This document shows, piece by piece, positions 10,527 to 22,855 of a stretch of 64,000 nt of DNA. Every line of letters starts with the position of its first letter. The stretch's first letter is position 1. The position numbers and the translations under genes were made by a program. The stretch lies in the NCBI GenBank assembly GCA_963921795.1, contig OY997653.1, positions 60,294,521-60,358,520 of the forward strand. Reading direction: 5' to 3'. Source of the DNA: Nannobrachium achirus. Taxonomy: Eukaryota > Chordata > Actinopteri > Myctophiformes > Myctophidae. The notes below the pieces were generated by a model, which worked only from the letters and a program-made list of their open reading frames with translations, did no database searches and was not told where the DNA came from.

Positions 10527-11731
10527 AGACACTCTTGAAGAAGGTCCAGGGGGACCAAAACGTCTGTCAAGTGAAATAAAGATGAGCAGCTGAGCAAGAG
10601 CAGAGTGCAGGATCTTTTGTTCATGAAATATCTTTTCATGATTGTATTCACTATCCAACGCACCTGCACCCGTCCAGTGGATGTGCCAATATTTCCCTTA
10701 ACTCATTTCTAGCCGATCCCGAGTATACTCGTGAAAAATACTCAAGTATTTAGAGTGCCGATCCCGAGTATACTCGCGTAAAATACTGTATATAGAGAAA
10801 CGCCGGTTCTCCTACCCAATAGCCCGGCGGAAGGTCCTGGCACGATCGGCCTCGCCGATTCATCATCATCACGGATCCACGTGCACAAAATAGTAATCCC
10901 ATAACATGGAGGCCGACGGGGAATCTCATCTTTAATGTCCATTTTCTCCAAACAACACTTTTAAAGCCAAGGATGGCATTAGATTCTCGCTACAAAAACA
11001 TAATTACAAAGGCATCGATCGGCCATTTCAGAAACCGCATGGGGTGACGACCGCTTAAAAATAAGACAATGGCAGCGTATGGAAGCCTGCGAGAGGCACG
11101 CTGGACATTTAACCCGTTCATGTCTGGAGCACTAAATGGGTTAAATAGCTAAAGTATAAAATAATTAAAGCCCCTCCTCCTTGGGCCCTTACCCCCCTTG
11201 TGACGCCCCTGGCCGTAGTGGACCATGGTGGCTCAAACAATTTGGATCGAATCACAGGAGAAACGCGTTTGGCAAGACTTCAGGGAGAACAAACACTGGA
11301 CAGTGTGATGATGACGTCATGAACAATACATACAGTATATACAAGCGATGCGAATTTGAGCCATACAAATAAGCCATTTAGCACTAAAACTCAAGTCGGA
11401 AATTCTCATTTAATTTATCTTATTGATATATTTGTATTCTTATATCATCACTTTTTAACAACCTGTTCAAGCACTATAGATGAACGGGAGCTCTTGGCTA
11501 ATTATGGCTCATTTACATGGATGTGAAAACTGAAATGTTGATTAATGTGCCTGGTAAAATAATCATTTTTAATGTTCATTGCTACCATAACATACCCCTA
11601 ACTCCTACCTTAACCTTGGGATGTATTTCAATTTAGCTGGGAGTCCCAAAACCGTTGGGAAAATACTAGAAAATCTGTCCCAGCAAATATCTCCTCACAT
11701 CCTATATATTTGGTCCACATAAAGATGATCG
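10527..11731. other. Intergenic DNA with CCGATCCCGAGTATACTCG repeat
   Basis: GCCGATCCCGAGTATACTCG occurs twice (10,712 and 10,758), and AGTATACT is itself palindromic. AATAGCTAAAGTATAAAATAA at 11,148 is a loose family B end. The stretch 11,381-11,700 is AT-rich with nothing recognisable. No gene is supported. Confidence 0.4.
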
Positions 11732-11744
11732 CGCGTGCACGCAT

Positions 11745-11822
<78 letters not shown>
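11732..11822 (+). repeat. (CACG)n/(CA)n compound microsatellite
   Basis: Alternating GCACGCAC units followed by CACACA. The peptide frames across it are repeat artefacts. Confidence 0.93.
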
Positions 11823-11823
<1 letters not shown>

Positions 11824-12037
11824 GTGCCCTGTGGCGATGTGAGGCATCTACGTGAGTAAATAAAGTTGACAGCCAACATTATAACAGTTACTAATAACTC
11901 TTCGCCAGCGTCCATATATTGTGACGCACCGCGACGTCTATGGTTGCCAATAACGCGGTGTGTCAGGAGATGGCATGTTGTTAATAATGCAGCATGTGTG
12001 GCTGTCTGCAACGTTTATGCTCTGGTGATAAATCGCA

Positions 12038-12585
12038 CGCACGGTGAACACACGCGCATGCAGTCACACAGCACGGTGAACACACGCGCATGCAGTCACA
12101 CCGCACGGTGAACACACGCGCATGCAGTCACACAGCACGGTGAACACACGCGCATGCAGTCACACAGCACGGTGAACACACGCGCATGCAGTCACACAGC
12201 ACGGTGAACACACGCGCATGCAGTCACACCGCACGGTGAACACACACGCATGCAGTCACACCGCACGGTGAACACACGCGCATGCAGTCACACAGCACGG
12301 TGAACACACGCGCATGCAGTCACACAGCACGGTGAACACACACGCATGCAGTCACACCGCACGGTGAACACACGCGCATGCAGTCACACAGCACGGTGAA
12401 CACACGCGCATGCAGTCACACAGCACGGTGAACACACGCGCATGCAGTCACACCGCACGGTGAACACACACGCATGCAGTCACACCGCACGGTGAACACA
12501 CGCGCATGCAGTCACACAGCACGGTGAACACACGCGCATGCAGTCACACAGCACGGTGAACACACACGCATGCAGTCGCACCGCA
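12038..12585. repeat. 32-bp minisatellite, about 17 units
   Basis: Unit CACGGTGAACACACGCGCAT plus GCAGTCACACMG, period 32 bp. Variants are CGCGCATG/CACGCATG and ACAG/ACCG. It ends 67 bp before the first plausible ATG of the LINE gene (12,652), so it may be part of that element's 5' UTR. Confidence 0.93.
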
Positions 12586-12651
12586 TCACTACAGTACTGT
12601 GGTTCATACTAGCTCACTTTGATCTCGTTTTATAACTCAAAAAATGCATCA

Positions 12652-14740
12652 ATGTCTTTACCATCGCCGAGCCTGCTAAGCTGTGTCCCCAGGGAGCTGC
12701 TGCGGCAACCCGTACGGGCCAGGAGAAGAGGCAGGAAAGGCGGCGTTAGACAGCGTGTCCGGAATGCGGCTAAGCTACCGCTACCATCCATACTGTTGTG
12801 CAACGCACGGTCGCTGAGGAAAAAGATGGGCGAACTACGGACACAAACTAAGGTCAGCTTTGAGTACCGTGAGTCGGAGTTGTTGGTTTTCACCGAGACA
12901 TGGTTCAATGAGGAAGTGCCGGATAGTTTGGTAGAAATAGAGGGATTTACGCTAATCCGCTCTGATAGAAGGGCTAGCTCCAATAAGCTATCAGCTGGAG
13001 GGCTCTGTGTTTACATCAGAGATAACTGGTGCAACAACGTTGCGGTCAGAGACAAGATATGCAATCCCGATCTCGAACTGCTATGCATCACGCTACGACC
13101 ATACTACCTGCCAAGGGAGTTTTCTAACATCTTTGTATGTGTTGTATATGTTCCACCAGATGCAAATGCCACCAGAGCAGCGACTAGGATCGCGGACTGT
13201 GTGCATCGGCACCTACAGGACAAGCCAGACGCGACCATGCTGGTTTTGGGCGACCTGAATCACTGTAACCTGGAGACATTTCTGCCAGGATTCCAGCAGT
13301 ATGTTAAATGCAACACAAGAAAGGAGAAAATCCTGGATAAGTGTTACGGGAACATTAAGGGGGCATATATAGCTAGGGCCAGACCCCCACTAGGCAACTC
13401 TGAGGATGAAAAGGTAAAAATGTCCGACCATAACGCTGTACATCTTCTGCCGACATACAGGTCTATATATAAATCTAGTAAGCCGGTGAAAAAGACTGTA
13501 CATGTGTGGTCTAGGGACACAACTGAGACACTGAAAGGATGCTTCCTGTGTACGGACTGGGACACCTTCTTTGAGGAGGCTAATATTGACACAGCTACTG
13601 AAGCTGTTACCGCGTACATTTCTTTCTGTGTTGACATGATAGTGCCACAGAAAACTGTGACAAAGTTTCCAAATAATAAACCGTACCTCACAAATGAAAT
13701 CAAGGAGTGTATACGGAGGAAAAAAGTGGCCTTCAGTTCAGGAGACACGGCTGCACTGAAGGCTGCACAGAAAGAACTGAATATACAAATGAAAGAATCC
13801 AGAAGGAAATATAAGGAACGAGCAGAACAGGACTTGGCCAACTCGAACACAAAAAGACTCTGGGACTCCATCAGGGAGATGACAAACATGAAATCAGAGA
13901 GAAAGCCTATTGCTGCTCTAGATGAGAGTGCCAGGGCAAATGAACTTAATAACTTCTTTATGCGTTTCGAATGTGATACTTCTACGGGATGTGATCAAGT
14001 CATTAATGAACTGAATTGTGATGCTAATAATGACAGACTGGTTATAGAGCTGGACACAGTGTGTAAAGTGTTTAAAACCATACAGACAAATAAAGCTACA
14101 GGACCAGACGGCATGCATGCCTCTCTGTTAAAAACATGTGCTGAGGAACTAGCCCCAGCGTGGCATAGGCTTTTCCAGCTCTCTTTAGACTCGCATACAG
14201 TACCAGAGCTCTGGAAAAGGTCAGTAATAGTCCCTATCCCTAAAAAAGCATGTCCGGTCGAGGATAACGATTATAGGCCTGTAGCTATAACATCAAATGT
14301 AGTGAAATCACTGGAGAGGATTCTGACGGAGGAACTCCGAAAGGAGGTAGGACCTCGATTAGACCAGTATCAATTTGCTTATGCAAAGAAACGCAGTACA
14401 TGCGATGCAATCTCTACAGTAGCACATCTCACTCTGAAACACCTAGAGGGTAAGGTAGCATACGCTAGACTATTATTTATAGATTTTACTTCTGCATTCA
14501 ATACGATTCATCCAGATATTCTGCTGCGTAAGTTAGCACAGCTGAATGTAAACCCCTTTATTATAAAATGGTATTTCTCCTTCCTCTCCAGGAGACCACA
14601 GAGGGTGAGATTTAACTCTGTGCTCTCCGAGGAGACATATGGGAGTACAGGGGTGCCCCAAGGAACAGTTAGTTCCTCCTTTCTTTTTACTTTGTACACA
14701 GATGATTGTGTCAGTTCTCATCCTGATCAATTCTTTATTA
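12652..14740 (+). pseudogene. Non-LTR retrotransposon ORF2, 5' part (endonuclease and most of RT)
   Basis: This ORF encodes the endonuclease and reverse transcriptase that nick target DNA and copy LINE RNA. The first in-frame ATG is at 12,652; the frame is open further upstream, but with no better start. N-terminal AP-type endonuclease motifs in order: CNARSL near residue 50, TETW near 81, GDLNHC near 200, and SDHNAV near 258. The RT region follows: TGPDG near 483, LFIDFTSAFN near 611, GVPQG near 667. LINE sequence ends after QFFI at 14,740, just before the catalytic (Y/F)xDD box. The missing C-terminal part lies at 50,563-51,263 in the same strand and frame. The domain set fits the CR1/L2/Rex1 group, though the clade is my inference. 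No ORF1 was seen upstream. Confidence 0.88.
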
Positions 14741-16440
14741 GTGGCCAAGGCCACGAAGTGGCAATGCCTTGGCCACTCATTGTTATTGGACTTCATCACT
14801 ATTATTAGTGGCCAAGGCCACGAAGTGGCAAAAGCCTTGGCCACTCATTGTTATTGGACTTCAGCACTATTATTATTATTATTATTCTTCCGCCACTTTT
14901 GCTCTAGCGGCTAGACCGTGCAGTCGCTTTTTACGAAACTCGGCAGTATGGCAGAGGACTATGCCAAACGGCTAAAACGCGAAGCTCGCAACAATCGGCC
15001 AAAGGGTGGCGCTGTAGGAAGCCTTCGAAAGTGCAAACTTTGAACTGGTGTAGCTCATGCCCTGTTTCAGGTACAGCAATGAAACCTGTATACACTTATG
15101 CGTCTCCTCATGCCGAACAACTTTTACGCTCTGACTTTTGACCTCTGACCTTTACTTCTCCCACAATTTTGAATTATATGAAAAACAGTCAAAATGTATC
15201 TCCTCCTGGGATTTTCGCGTAACGTGCGCGAAACTTTTTTTACATGAACTTTGGACCAATACGGTCTGAAAAGTTAGCCGGATTTTCTTTAAAGCGAAAC
15301 ATTATTTTTTAATAATTAACCGTATAATGCAGTTTCATGCAAATTATTCTTCTGCCTCTAAATCATACTGCAAAGTGACACGTTCATGGCAGTATGGCAG
15401 AGGACTATGCCAAACGGCTAAAACGCGAAGCTCGCAACAATCGGCCAAAGGGTGGCGCTGTAGGAAGCCTTCAAAAGTGCAAACTTTGAACTGGTGTAGC
15501 TCATGCCCTGTTTCAGGTACAGCAATGAAACCTGTATACACTTATGCGTCTCCTCATGCCGAACAACTTTTACGCTCTGACTTTTGACCTCTGACCTTTA
15601 CCTCTCCCACAATTTTGAATTATATGAAAAACAGTCAAAATCTATGTCCTCCTGGGATTTTCGCATAACGTGCGTGAAACTTTTTTTACATGAACTTTGG
15701 ACCAACACGGTCATCGCACAGCGGCCGGATTTTCTTTAAAGCGAAACATTATTTTTTAATAATTCACTGTATAATGCAGTTTCATGCAAATTATTCTTCT
15801 GCCTCTAAATCATACATGCAAAGTGACACATTCATGGCATTTGGAAAATATGTAGATGGTTAGTCCAAATATCACTGAAAGCAATCTTACTCCAATTGGC
15901 CAAAGGGGGGCGCTATACAAAGCGTTTGAAAACTCAAACTTTAAAGGGGCATAAGTCATGCCTCGTTTCGTTTGAAGACATGCAACTTGCTTACACGCGT
16001 GCCTTGACTCAAGCAGAAGACATCTGTGTCTTTGTTAAGTAAGCTCCGCCCTTTGATTTTCCGCCATTTTGAGCAGTTTGTAAAACGTTTAAACCCGCTT
16101 TTATTCCGGAATTTTCGCATAACGAGCATGGAACTTTTTTTACATTAACTTTGGACCAATATCTAAAGATCTGTCAGATCGGATATTTTCAAAATTGAAA
16201 CATGCTTTTTTTAATAATTCAATCAATATTGCAAGTTTTATGCAAATTATTCTTCTGCCTCTAAAACATACATGCAAAGTATCATTTTCATGATGAACTA
16301 CTGTAGAGGGTTAGTCCAAATATCACTGAAACCAATCTTACCCCAATTAGCCAAAGGGGGGCGCTATATGATTTTAAGCAGTTTGTAGAACGCTTAAACC
16401 CGTATTTATCTGGGATTTTTGAGCAATTTGCATGAAACAT
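14741..16440 (+). mobile_element. Left end and 450-bp tandem body of the element splitting the LINE
   Basis: Begins GTGGCCAAGGCCACGAAGTG, a short inverted-repeat head present twice (14,741 and 14,807). An ATT run follows, then a tandem body of units about 450 bp long: 14,936-15,383, 15,384-15,830, 15,831-16,283, and a partial fourth to about 16,440. Units share GCCAAACGGCTAAAACGCG or GCCAAAGGGGGGCGCTAT and ATGCAAATTATTCTTCTGCC. No coding capacity. The matching other end (ATCGCTGCTTGCAGCTATAT) is found 35.8 kb away at 50,541-50,560. I recognise these as a widespread fish repeat type but cannot name its family. Confidence 0.7.
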
Positions 16441-16970
16441 TCTATACTTAATCTAAGGACCTTTATCTAATATGCCTATGAAGCGTCCGAGGCAAATTAA
16501 TATTCTAAAAAGCTGGCATCGTTACATAAAGGAAGAAACCTCATCTTTGTCTGATCTTTCCACATTGTGCAGGCCTGAGAAATTCATAGCTCACTTGGTA
16601 AGGCCTTTGTCTGTCATTCCAGAGGTCTCCGGTTCAAGCCTTGCATACTTTTAAAATGCATTTTAGAAAACATTGCTGTGAATGCAATTACTATTAAAGA
16701 TAACATGCAATACTTTTTGAGAGAAGTTATTTTCTATGTATGACATCATTTGTTGTGAATACAGCCATTCAACAATCTCCCAAGAGACTTACTTACTTAC
16801 TTGGACGTGCATGGATTGTACGTGGGGAGGATGTAAAGTAAATGGAATGTATTTTTTATTTTCACATGCAATGTACGGTTCTAAGTCACACCAATCAGTG
16901 ACCAATCAGTCACACCAGCCAAGCTATTGGCAATCATTCACTACCAACCACACCCAAGTAAAAAGCCAGT

Positions 16971-16972
<2 letters not shown>
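16441..16972. other. Spacer with a tRNA-like segment
   Basis: 16,588-16,646 has ATAGCTCACTTGGTAAGG (A-box-like) and GGTCTCCGGTTCAAGCC (B-box-like) at tRNA spacing, but stems pair poorly. It is probably a tRNA-derived SINE relic. The rest is AT-rich with no recognisable gene. Confidence 0.4.

Positions 16973-17052
<80 letters not shown>
16973..17052 (+). repeat. (TG)n microsatellite
   Basis: About 39 uninterrupted TG units. Confidence 0.95.
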
Positions 17053-17055
<3 letters not shown>

Positions 17056-17084
17056 ATACATTAAACATGACTGATAAACAGCTG

Positions 17085-17160
17085 TGACTGTCCCAGTGTA
17101 GTGGTTAGAGCATATGCCTTTCACGCAACAGGTTTGGAGTTCAAACCTTGTCTGGACTGG
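17085..17160 (+). repeat. tRNA-like (Glu-type) SINE head or tRNA pseudogene
   Basis: GTAGTGGTTAGAGCATATGC fits an A box and GGAGTTCAAACC a B box. The centre CTTTCAC resembles a tRNA-Glu anticodon loop. Acceptor pairing is poor and no 3' end is evident, so a functional tRNA is unlikely. Confidence 0.45.
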
Positions 17161-17573
17161 AAAAAACAAGTCTATTGTATACAGCCATTTCCTACTTGTC
17201 CATCTAAACATTTGACAGGAGTGTTCTGCATCGAACATTTTCCATTTTAATAAACATGACTCTGGACAAAGTTGTACAAAATGTGGACAAAATATTTCCC
17301 CAAATATTAATATGCAAGTGACAAGGACAGAATTCATTTGCAAGTGTGACTTGTGTTGTGGGAGCGACACTGGTTTGATTGACACAATATGTATACTGTA
17401 TATTGGCCAGATATGGGCTTAATATTGATGACATCAGGGATCTCCATATATGGGCTTGAAAGGGATTCTGTTAGTGTGTTTCCCCTAACAGTACTTCATC
17501 TGGGAATGCCCATATATGGACAGCTGATGTCACAACAGGTGAAGCCAAAATGTTACGAAAGGACGGTCACAAT

Positions 17574-17915
17574 AAAGTACTGTACTGTACCTTACTGTGC
17601 TGTACTGTATACCTTACTGTACCTTACTGTACTGTACCTTACTGTACTGTACTGTACTACTGTACCTTACTGTTCTGTACCTTACTGTACTGTACTTTAC
17701 CGTACTTGACTGTACACTACTGTACTTTACTGTACTCTGCTGTACCTTACTGTACTGTACTCTGCTGTACCGTACTGTATTGTACTTTACTGTACTCTTC
17801 TGTACCTTACTGTACTTTACTGTACTTTACTGTACCTTACTATACCTTACTGTTTTGTATTTTACTGTACGCTAGTGTACTCTACTGTACCTGACTGTAC
17901 CTTACTGTACTGAAC
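17574..17915 (+). repeat. Degenerate (CTTACTGTAC)n minisatellite
   Basis: About 340 bp of ACTGTACCTT/ACTGTACTTT units with period 10, or 5 in places, ending in a poly-C run (17,921-17,940). Open frames on the plus strand rich in Tyr-Cys-Thr-Val-Leu are artefacts of the repeat. Confidence 0.9.
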
Positions 17916-17940
17916 TTTTACCCCCCCCCCCCCCCCCCCC

Positions 17941-18675
17941 AACAGACCCTAACCACAACCTGCTACTACTATACCAATATTTACAAGCTAATTTACAGAA
18001 AAACAAGACCAAGTCGCTTATAATAAAAGAACATGGCAACCCTGGTTGTGCCCCAACTTCTGGATTAAATGATTGTTTTATTATAAATCCAAATAACCTA
18101 TTTACTGTATTTCTTTTATATACAATTAGAAGTTATATAGGTTATATCATAAAGCATGGGTTGTTTATTTGTTCAGGCTTTGCTAATGGCAGCTAAATTG
18201 CTTTGCATTGTGGGTCATCTGGGTCCTTCACACATGGGGACAGTGTTTTTTGCAGGTCTTTAAGTCCGAGTGTATCAAAAAAGCAACTGGGTTAAGGCAG
18301 CAGACGCTTGTGATTGGCTGCACGGAGGTGATGAAAGTCAGGGGGGACAGACACCTAAACCTAACCTTAACCCTAACCTCAGTAAAACTAATGCTGGTGA
18401 ATGCTAACCTGCTGATGCTGGTGAACGCTAACCTGCCGATGCTGGTGAAAGCTAACCTGGTGAATGTTAAACTGGTCGGACCAACAGTTCATAACCCAGT
18501 TGCTTTATTGATACACTCTGACCGAAAGACCTGCAAAAATCACCCTCCCTTCACACATGCTTTGACCAAACAAATATAGCCATTTTCAAAATGTACACCA
18601 TTGGGAGAGCATTAAAAATTTAAGGTGAGTTTGTTCAAGGATGAAGCATTTACTGTATGTTGTTGTAATCATGAG
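17941..18675. other. Spacer with small GCTAACCTG direct repeats
   Basis: 18,355-18,475 carries a degenerate repeat GCTGGTGAAYGCTAACCTG (about four units) after a telomere-like CCTAACCTTAACCCTAACC stretch at 18,358-18,377. No splice-supported coding exon is visible. Confidence 0.45.
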
Positions 18676-18795
18676 CGATGCGAGGCATTGTGTGCTTGTA
18701 GATCTGCTGTTTTCACTAGTTTAGTAAATTTTATAGATGATAAATACAAAACGAATGGTTTTGGACATACAAAGTTTCCACCCAACAACAAAGAT
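18676..18795 (+). mobile_element. Family A MITE, 3' half only (partial copy)
   Basis: Retains the right half of the hairpin (GTGTGCTTGTAGATCTGCTG) and the right terminus TTTCCACCCAACAACAAAGA. The left half is lost. An hAT-like terminus GTTTGGGAACCCCTG follows at 18,880-18,894. Confidence 0.65.
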
Positions 18796-18986
18796 ATGCT
18801 ATAAATATAAGGTGCTGGGAATGAAAATTATGCCTCGGATTAAAAATATATTTATGGGGTGCCCTGAGACAAAAAAGTTTGGGAACCCCTGCTTTAAACC
18901 CCCAAACATTGGGGTCTGCCTGGAAGGACAGCTTTACTAGACAGGCAGATGCTTATAGTCTAGTGGTATTTCTGAAAAATGTGATT

Positions 18987-20258
18987 GTTAGAGGCATTTT
19001 GGGGTAAAAGTTGGTAACCAGTCTATTTTACACAATTCAAGGGTGCTGAATCTGAAAAAAATGGTTACCAAGCAAAATTTTGAGTTTTTGACCTTCTAAT
19101 TTGCATAACAAAATAGCTGCAGAATTGTCAATCTTAAACTATTTCTTCAAGGGATATTTCACTTTCAAAAAACCTTTAGTAATTTTATCGTCTAATCAAG
19201 CTTTTGGGAACACCCAGGACAGTTTTTGAGTTGTTTGATTCAGTTTAGATTTAGATATTTGATATTCAATTTATCAGACACGCCCCCTTCCTATACAAAC
19301 CCATTGTAACTTCAAACTCCATTTTAACCATGATAGATTTAATGAGAACACCCGTCCTTTTTTCTGGTGACTCCTGATATGCTCCTAATACGTGAGCAGG
19401 TTATGTTTTGTCAATAACATTTTTCATTTATCTTTAATAAGTTCTTAATTGTATTTTATTTATTTCATTTTCCCAAATAATTATAGAAAATAAACTAAAA
19501 AGGTTATCGAAAGAACACTACCTGTTTGTGTATTAGAAGGGCATCAGGAGTCACCAGAAAAAAGAATGGATGTTTTCATTGAATCTATCATGGTTAAAAT
19601 GTTTAATTTTTATTTAAAATAGATATTTCACTTAAATACAAAAACATTTAACCATGATAGATTCAATGAAAACACCCATCCTTTTTTTCTGGTGACTCCT
19701 GACGCCCTCTTAATACACGAACAGGCAGTGTTTTTCGATAACTTTTTTAGTTTCTTTTTAATAATTATTTGGGAAAATGAAAAATAAATAAATACAAAAA
19801 ATACATTATTAAAAAGAAATGAAAGGATTATCGAAAGAACACGACCTGCTCACGTATTAGGAGGGCGTCAGGAGTCACCAGAAAAAAGGATGGGTGTTTT
19901 CATTAAATCTATCATGGTTAAAATGGAGTTTGAAGTTACGATGGGTTTGTATAGGAAGGGGGCGTGTCTGATACAATTAATATCAAATATCTAAATATAA
20001 ACTGAATCAAGCAACTCAAAAACTGTCCTGGGTGTTTGCAAAACCCAGATTATATGATAAAATAATGAAAAGTTTTTTGAAAGAGAAATATTGCTTGAAT
20101 AAATAGTTCAAAATGTACAATTCGGTAGCCACTTTGTTATGCAAATTAGAAGGTCAAAAACTAAAGATTTTGATTGGTAACCAGGTTTTTCAGATTCTGC
20201 ACCCCTGAGTTATGTAAAATGGCCTGGTTACCCACTTTTACCCCCAAATGCCTCTAAC
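18987..20258. repeat. 1.27-kb double foldback (family C), copy 1
   Basis: Outer arms: GTTAGAGGCATTTTGGGG at 18,987 against CCCCAAATGCCTCTAAC at 20,242-20,258, with AATTTGCATAACAAA matched by TTGTTATGCAAATT. An inner unit containing GGTGACTCCTGA / TCAGGAGTCACC occurs four times in alternating orientation (about 19,360; 19,545; 19,695; 19,870), so this is a foldback within a foldback. A shorter relative is at 46,516-46,972. No coding capacity. Confidence 0.85.
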
Positions 20259-20709
20259 CTGCTTATAGAAGGCCTTTTTTCCAGAATTTCCGCCTGACTA
20301 TTAAGCTGGCTAGTGGATTGATTGGCCCTGCTGTTTTCTCTATCCTTGAGAAATCCCCTCTATTTTTTTAACAGTAGCCTACCATTCTTTTATACATTTT
20401 TTTTGTAAAGGTCGCTCTCCACCAAAAAAAAATAAAAAATACTTGGCATTAGTTGGACAGTGTTGCCAGGTCTGCTTATTATAAGCAACTTTGAACTTGT
20501 GTTCTTGTAAAGTTGTTTGTAAATATTCATAGTTGCAGGTTGCTATTGTTTGGGCTGGATTCTGGAGTGTAGTTGCTTATTTGGCCTGCATTCAAGAATT
20601 ATTTTTGAAAATGGCTAATGTAATAAGGCTCACATGGTGAAACTGGTTACTTCTTTTGAGCTTGTTTTCATAGACCTGGTTTATAGAACAGTGTGTTAAA
20701 TAAATTCAG
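20259..20709. other. AT-rich spacer
   Basis: No gene, strong repeat or splice-supported exon is visible. Confidence 0.4.
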
Positions 20710-22695
20710 GTGCCGGTGATCTAGTTTTAGAAGAGACCATTTTAAGATGAGACAGCGTCGGTCGTCGTCCTAGAAACGGCAGATGTTGGACATGGCGACA
20801 CAACGCGAGGCTGTCCGCGTCAGTGCCAATATTACATTTTGTCAAAATACCGATCCGAATCTTGTTTAGATTAAGTTTGTTTAGACTCACGTTGTCGCGC
20901 TGTGGACCGTGATGCTCCGTATAGGTTGCTTTTTGTTATTGTTTGAAACAGGAAGACAAACAAACCACTTCTTCCTGTCACTGTCTAACAATATATGTTT
21001 TATCAATAATTAAAACTATTTGCCATGAGTAAACGTGTCACGTAGAATACATTCATTATTCAGACCATTTAAAGCGTACAAATAAACGCATCACTAAATG
21101 AATGAATACAAATTAAAAATAAAAAGAGTCAACGGGATTCGATCTCCTCTCATTCTTGGCAAAAAATCTCCGTCTTAGAGCATGGACCTCTGCACCACGA
21201 TGGACACGGAGTTTATGATTTGTAATCCCGTTACAGAGTGAAGACAAACTGCCATCAATACACACAGACGACATGGTCACTGGGTTATCTTGAGACATTG
21301 ACACTGATTTCCAACTCGGCTGTTTAATAGGCAACCGATTTGTCTCTCAACACCTCACTCGCCATCATTCATCAGATTAGTCTTCATGGTATATACAGCC
21401 TACTTAGAAATAGTAAATATGACGCATGATATAAAGTTATTCAAGTTACAGCAACTCGAACTGGTATAAATAATGACAAAGCCTCCCCCTGACCGCCCTT
21501 CAAAATATAGAAACCAAAGAAAGCACAATGGCTTGCTTACACTGGGGTCCTTTACTCAATTAATACAAAATAAATCACAATATTAAAATGGCAGACAAAC
21601 AGTAGGCTACTATGCTAAAACATTACACCATTCAAAAAAGGCTAACTTCAGACTTACATTTTTTGTAGTTTCATAACAGTCACATCACTGATACAGTCAA
21701 CTAAAAGGAGATCCTAGTAAGGTCTTTCATATAACATTGACAGAACACAGTGACAGTAGCCTACTATGCATAGGGAATAGTAACAAGGGGGGGGGGGGCA
21801 GTTCTAAAAAATAATGAATGAATAAATGAATGAATAAATGAATAAAGAAAAGGGGAGATAGGTAGCCTACTAGCCTTATGGCCTTATAGTCTATATTTTG
21901 AAGGACGGTCAGGGGGAGGCTTTGTCATTTTTTATACCAGTTCGAGTTGTTCTAACTAGACTAACTTTATATCATGCGTCATATTTACTATATAGGCCTA
22001 CTATACCATGAAGACTAATCTGATGAATGATGGCGAGTGAGGTGTTGTGAGACAAATCGGTTGCCTATTAAACAGCCGAGTTGGAAATCAGTGTCAATGT
22101 CTCAAATTAATTCAATGACCATGTCGTCTGTGTGTTTGGATGGCTGTTTGTCTTTACTATGTAACGGGATTATAATTCAGGGAAGCCTTGACTATCGTGG
22201 CGTTGCGGTCTATGCTTCAGACCGTTGGCTTTATGCCAAGAATGGGCGGAGATCGAATCCCATCTTGACTCTTTATATTCTTATTTGTATTCATTCATTT
22301 AATGATGCGTTTATTTGTACGCTTTAAATGGTCTGAATAATGAATGTATTCTACGTGACACGTTTACTCATGGCAAATAGTTTTATTTATAAAACGTATA
22401 TTGTTAGACAGTGACAGGAAGAAGTGGTTTGGTTTGTCTTCCTGTTTCAAACAACAACAACAAGTAGCCTACGGAGCACCACGGTCCACAGCGCGACAAC
22501 GTGAGTGTCCTACGTTTCTTAATCTAAACAAGATTCGGAACAGTATTTTGACATGGTAATCGGAAACATTAAATATTGGCACTGACGCGGACAGCCTCGC
22601 GTTTTGTCGCCATGTCCAACATCTGCCGTTTCTAGGACGACGACCGACGCCGTCTCATTTTGAACCAGTCTCTTCATAAAATATAACACCGGCAT
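20710..22695. repeat. 2.0-kb foldback element with 0.8-kb arms
   Basis: Arm 1 (20,710-21,511) and arm 2 (21,890-22,695) are inverted copies. Examples are GAAACGGCAGATGTTGGACA against TGTCCAACATCTGCCGTTTC, and GACAAAGCCTCCCCCTGACC against GGTCAGGGGGAGGCTTTGTC. The 378-bp spacer has a poly-G run (21,787-21,798) and GAATAAAT repeats. Each arm carries a B-box-like GATCGAATCCC next to a tRNA-like stretch, so pol III-derived sequence is embedded in it. Short frames sharing MPIKQPSWKS or similar simply reflect the two arms. Confidence 0.88.
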
Positions 22696-22855
22696 GTCCC
22701 TAGTACCCAAATTACCAGGTGCCCACACATCCCTAGTGCTCAGATGGTTTTGATGCCCAGTTGTCCAGGTGCCCACATGTAGGCCTATCTAGTTAGTCCC
22801 CGTGCCCTCATGTCTCCAGAGCCCAGATGGTTTTGGTGCCCAGATATCCGTAGTT

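Noticed and set aside
12630-13889. Antisense ORFs opposite the LINE endonuclease
   Set aside because: Shadows of the well-supported plus-strand LINE frame, with no domain or start context.
17085-17160. Functional tRNA gene
   Set aside because: A and B boxes are plausible, but acceptor and other stems do not pair well. More likely SINE or pseudogene.
17550-17894. Tyr/Cys-rich 114-aa ORF
   Set aside because: Translation of the CTTACTGTAC repeat.
18355-18380. Telomere-like CCTAACCTTAACCCTAACC
   Set aside because: Only about three imperfect units, continuous with a degenerate local repeat. Not enough for an interstitial telomere claim.
21113-22327. Conserved peptide MPIKQPSWKSVSMSQ found twice on opposite strands
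   Set aside because: The two frames are the two arms of one foldback, so similarity is at the DNA level and does not indicate a protein.
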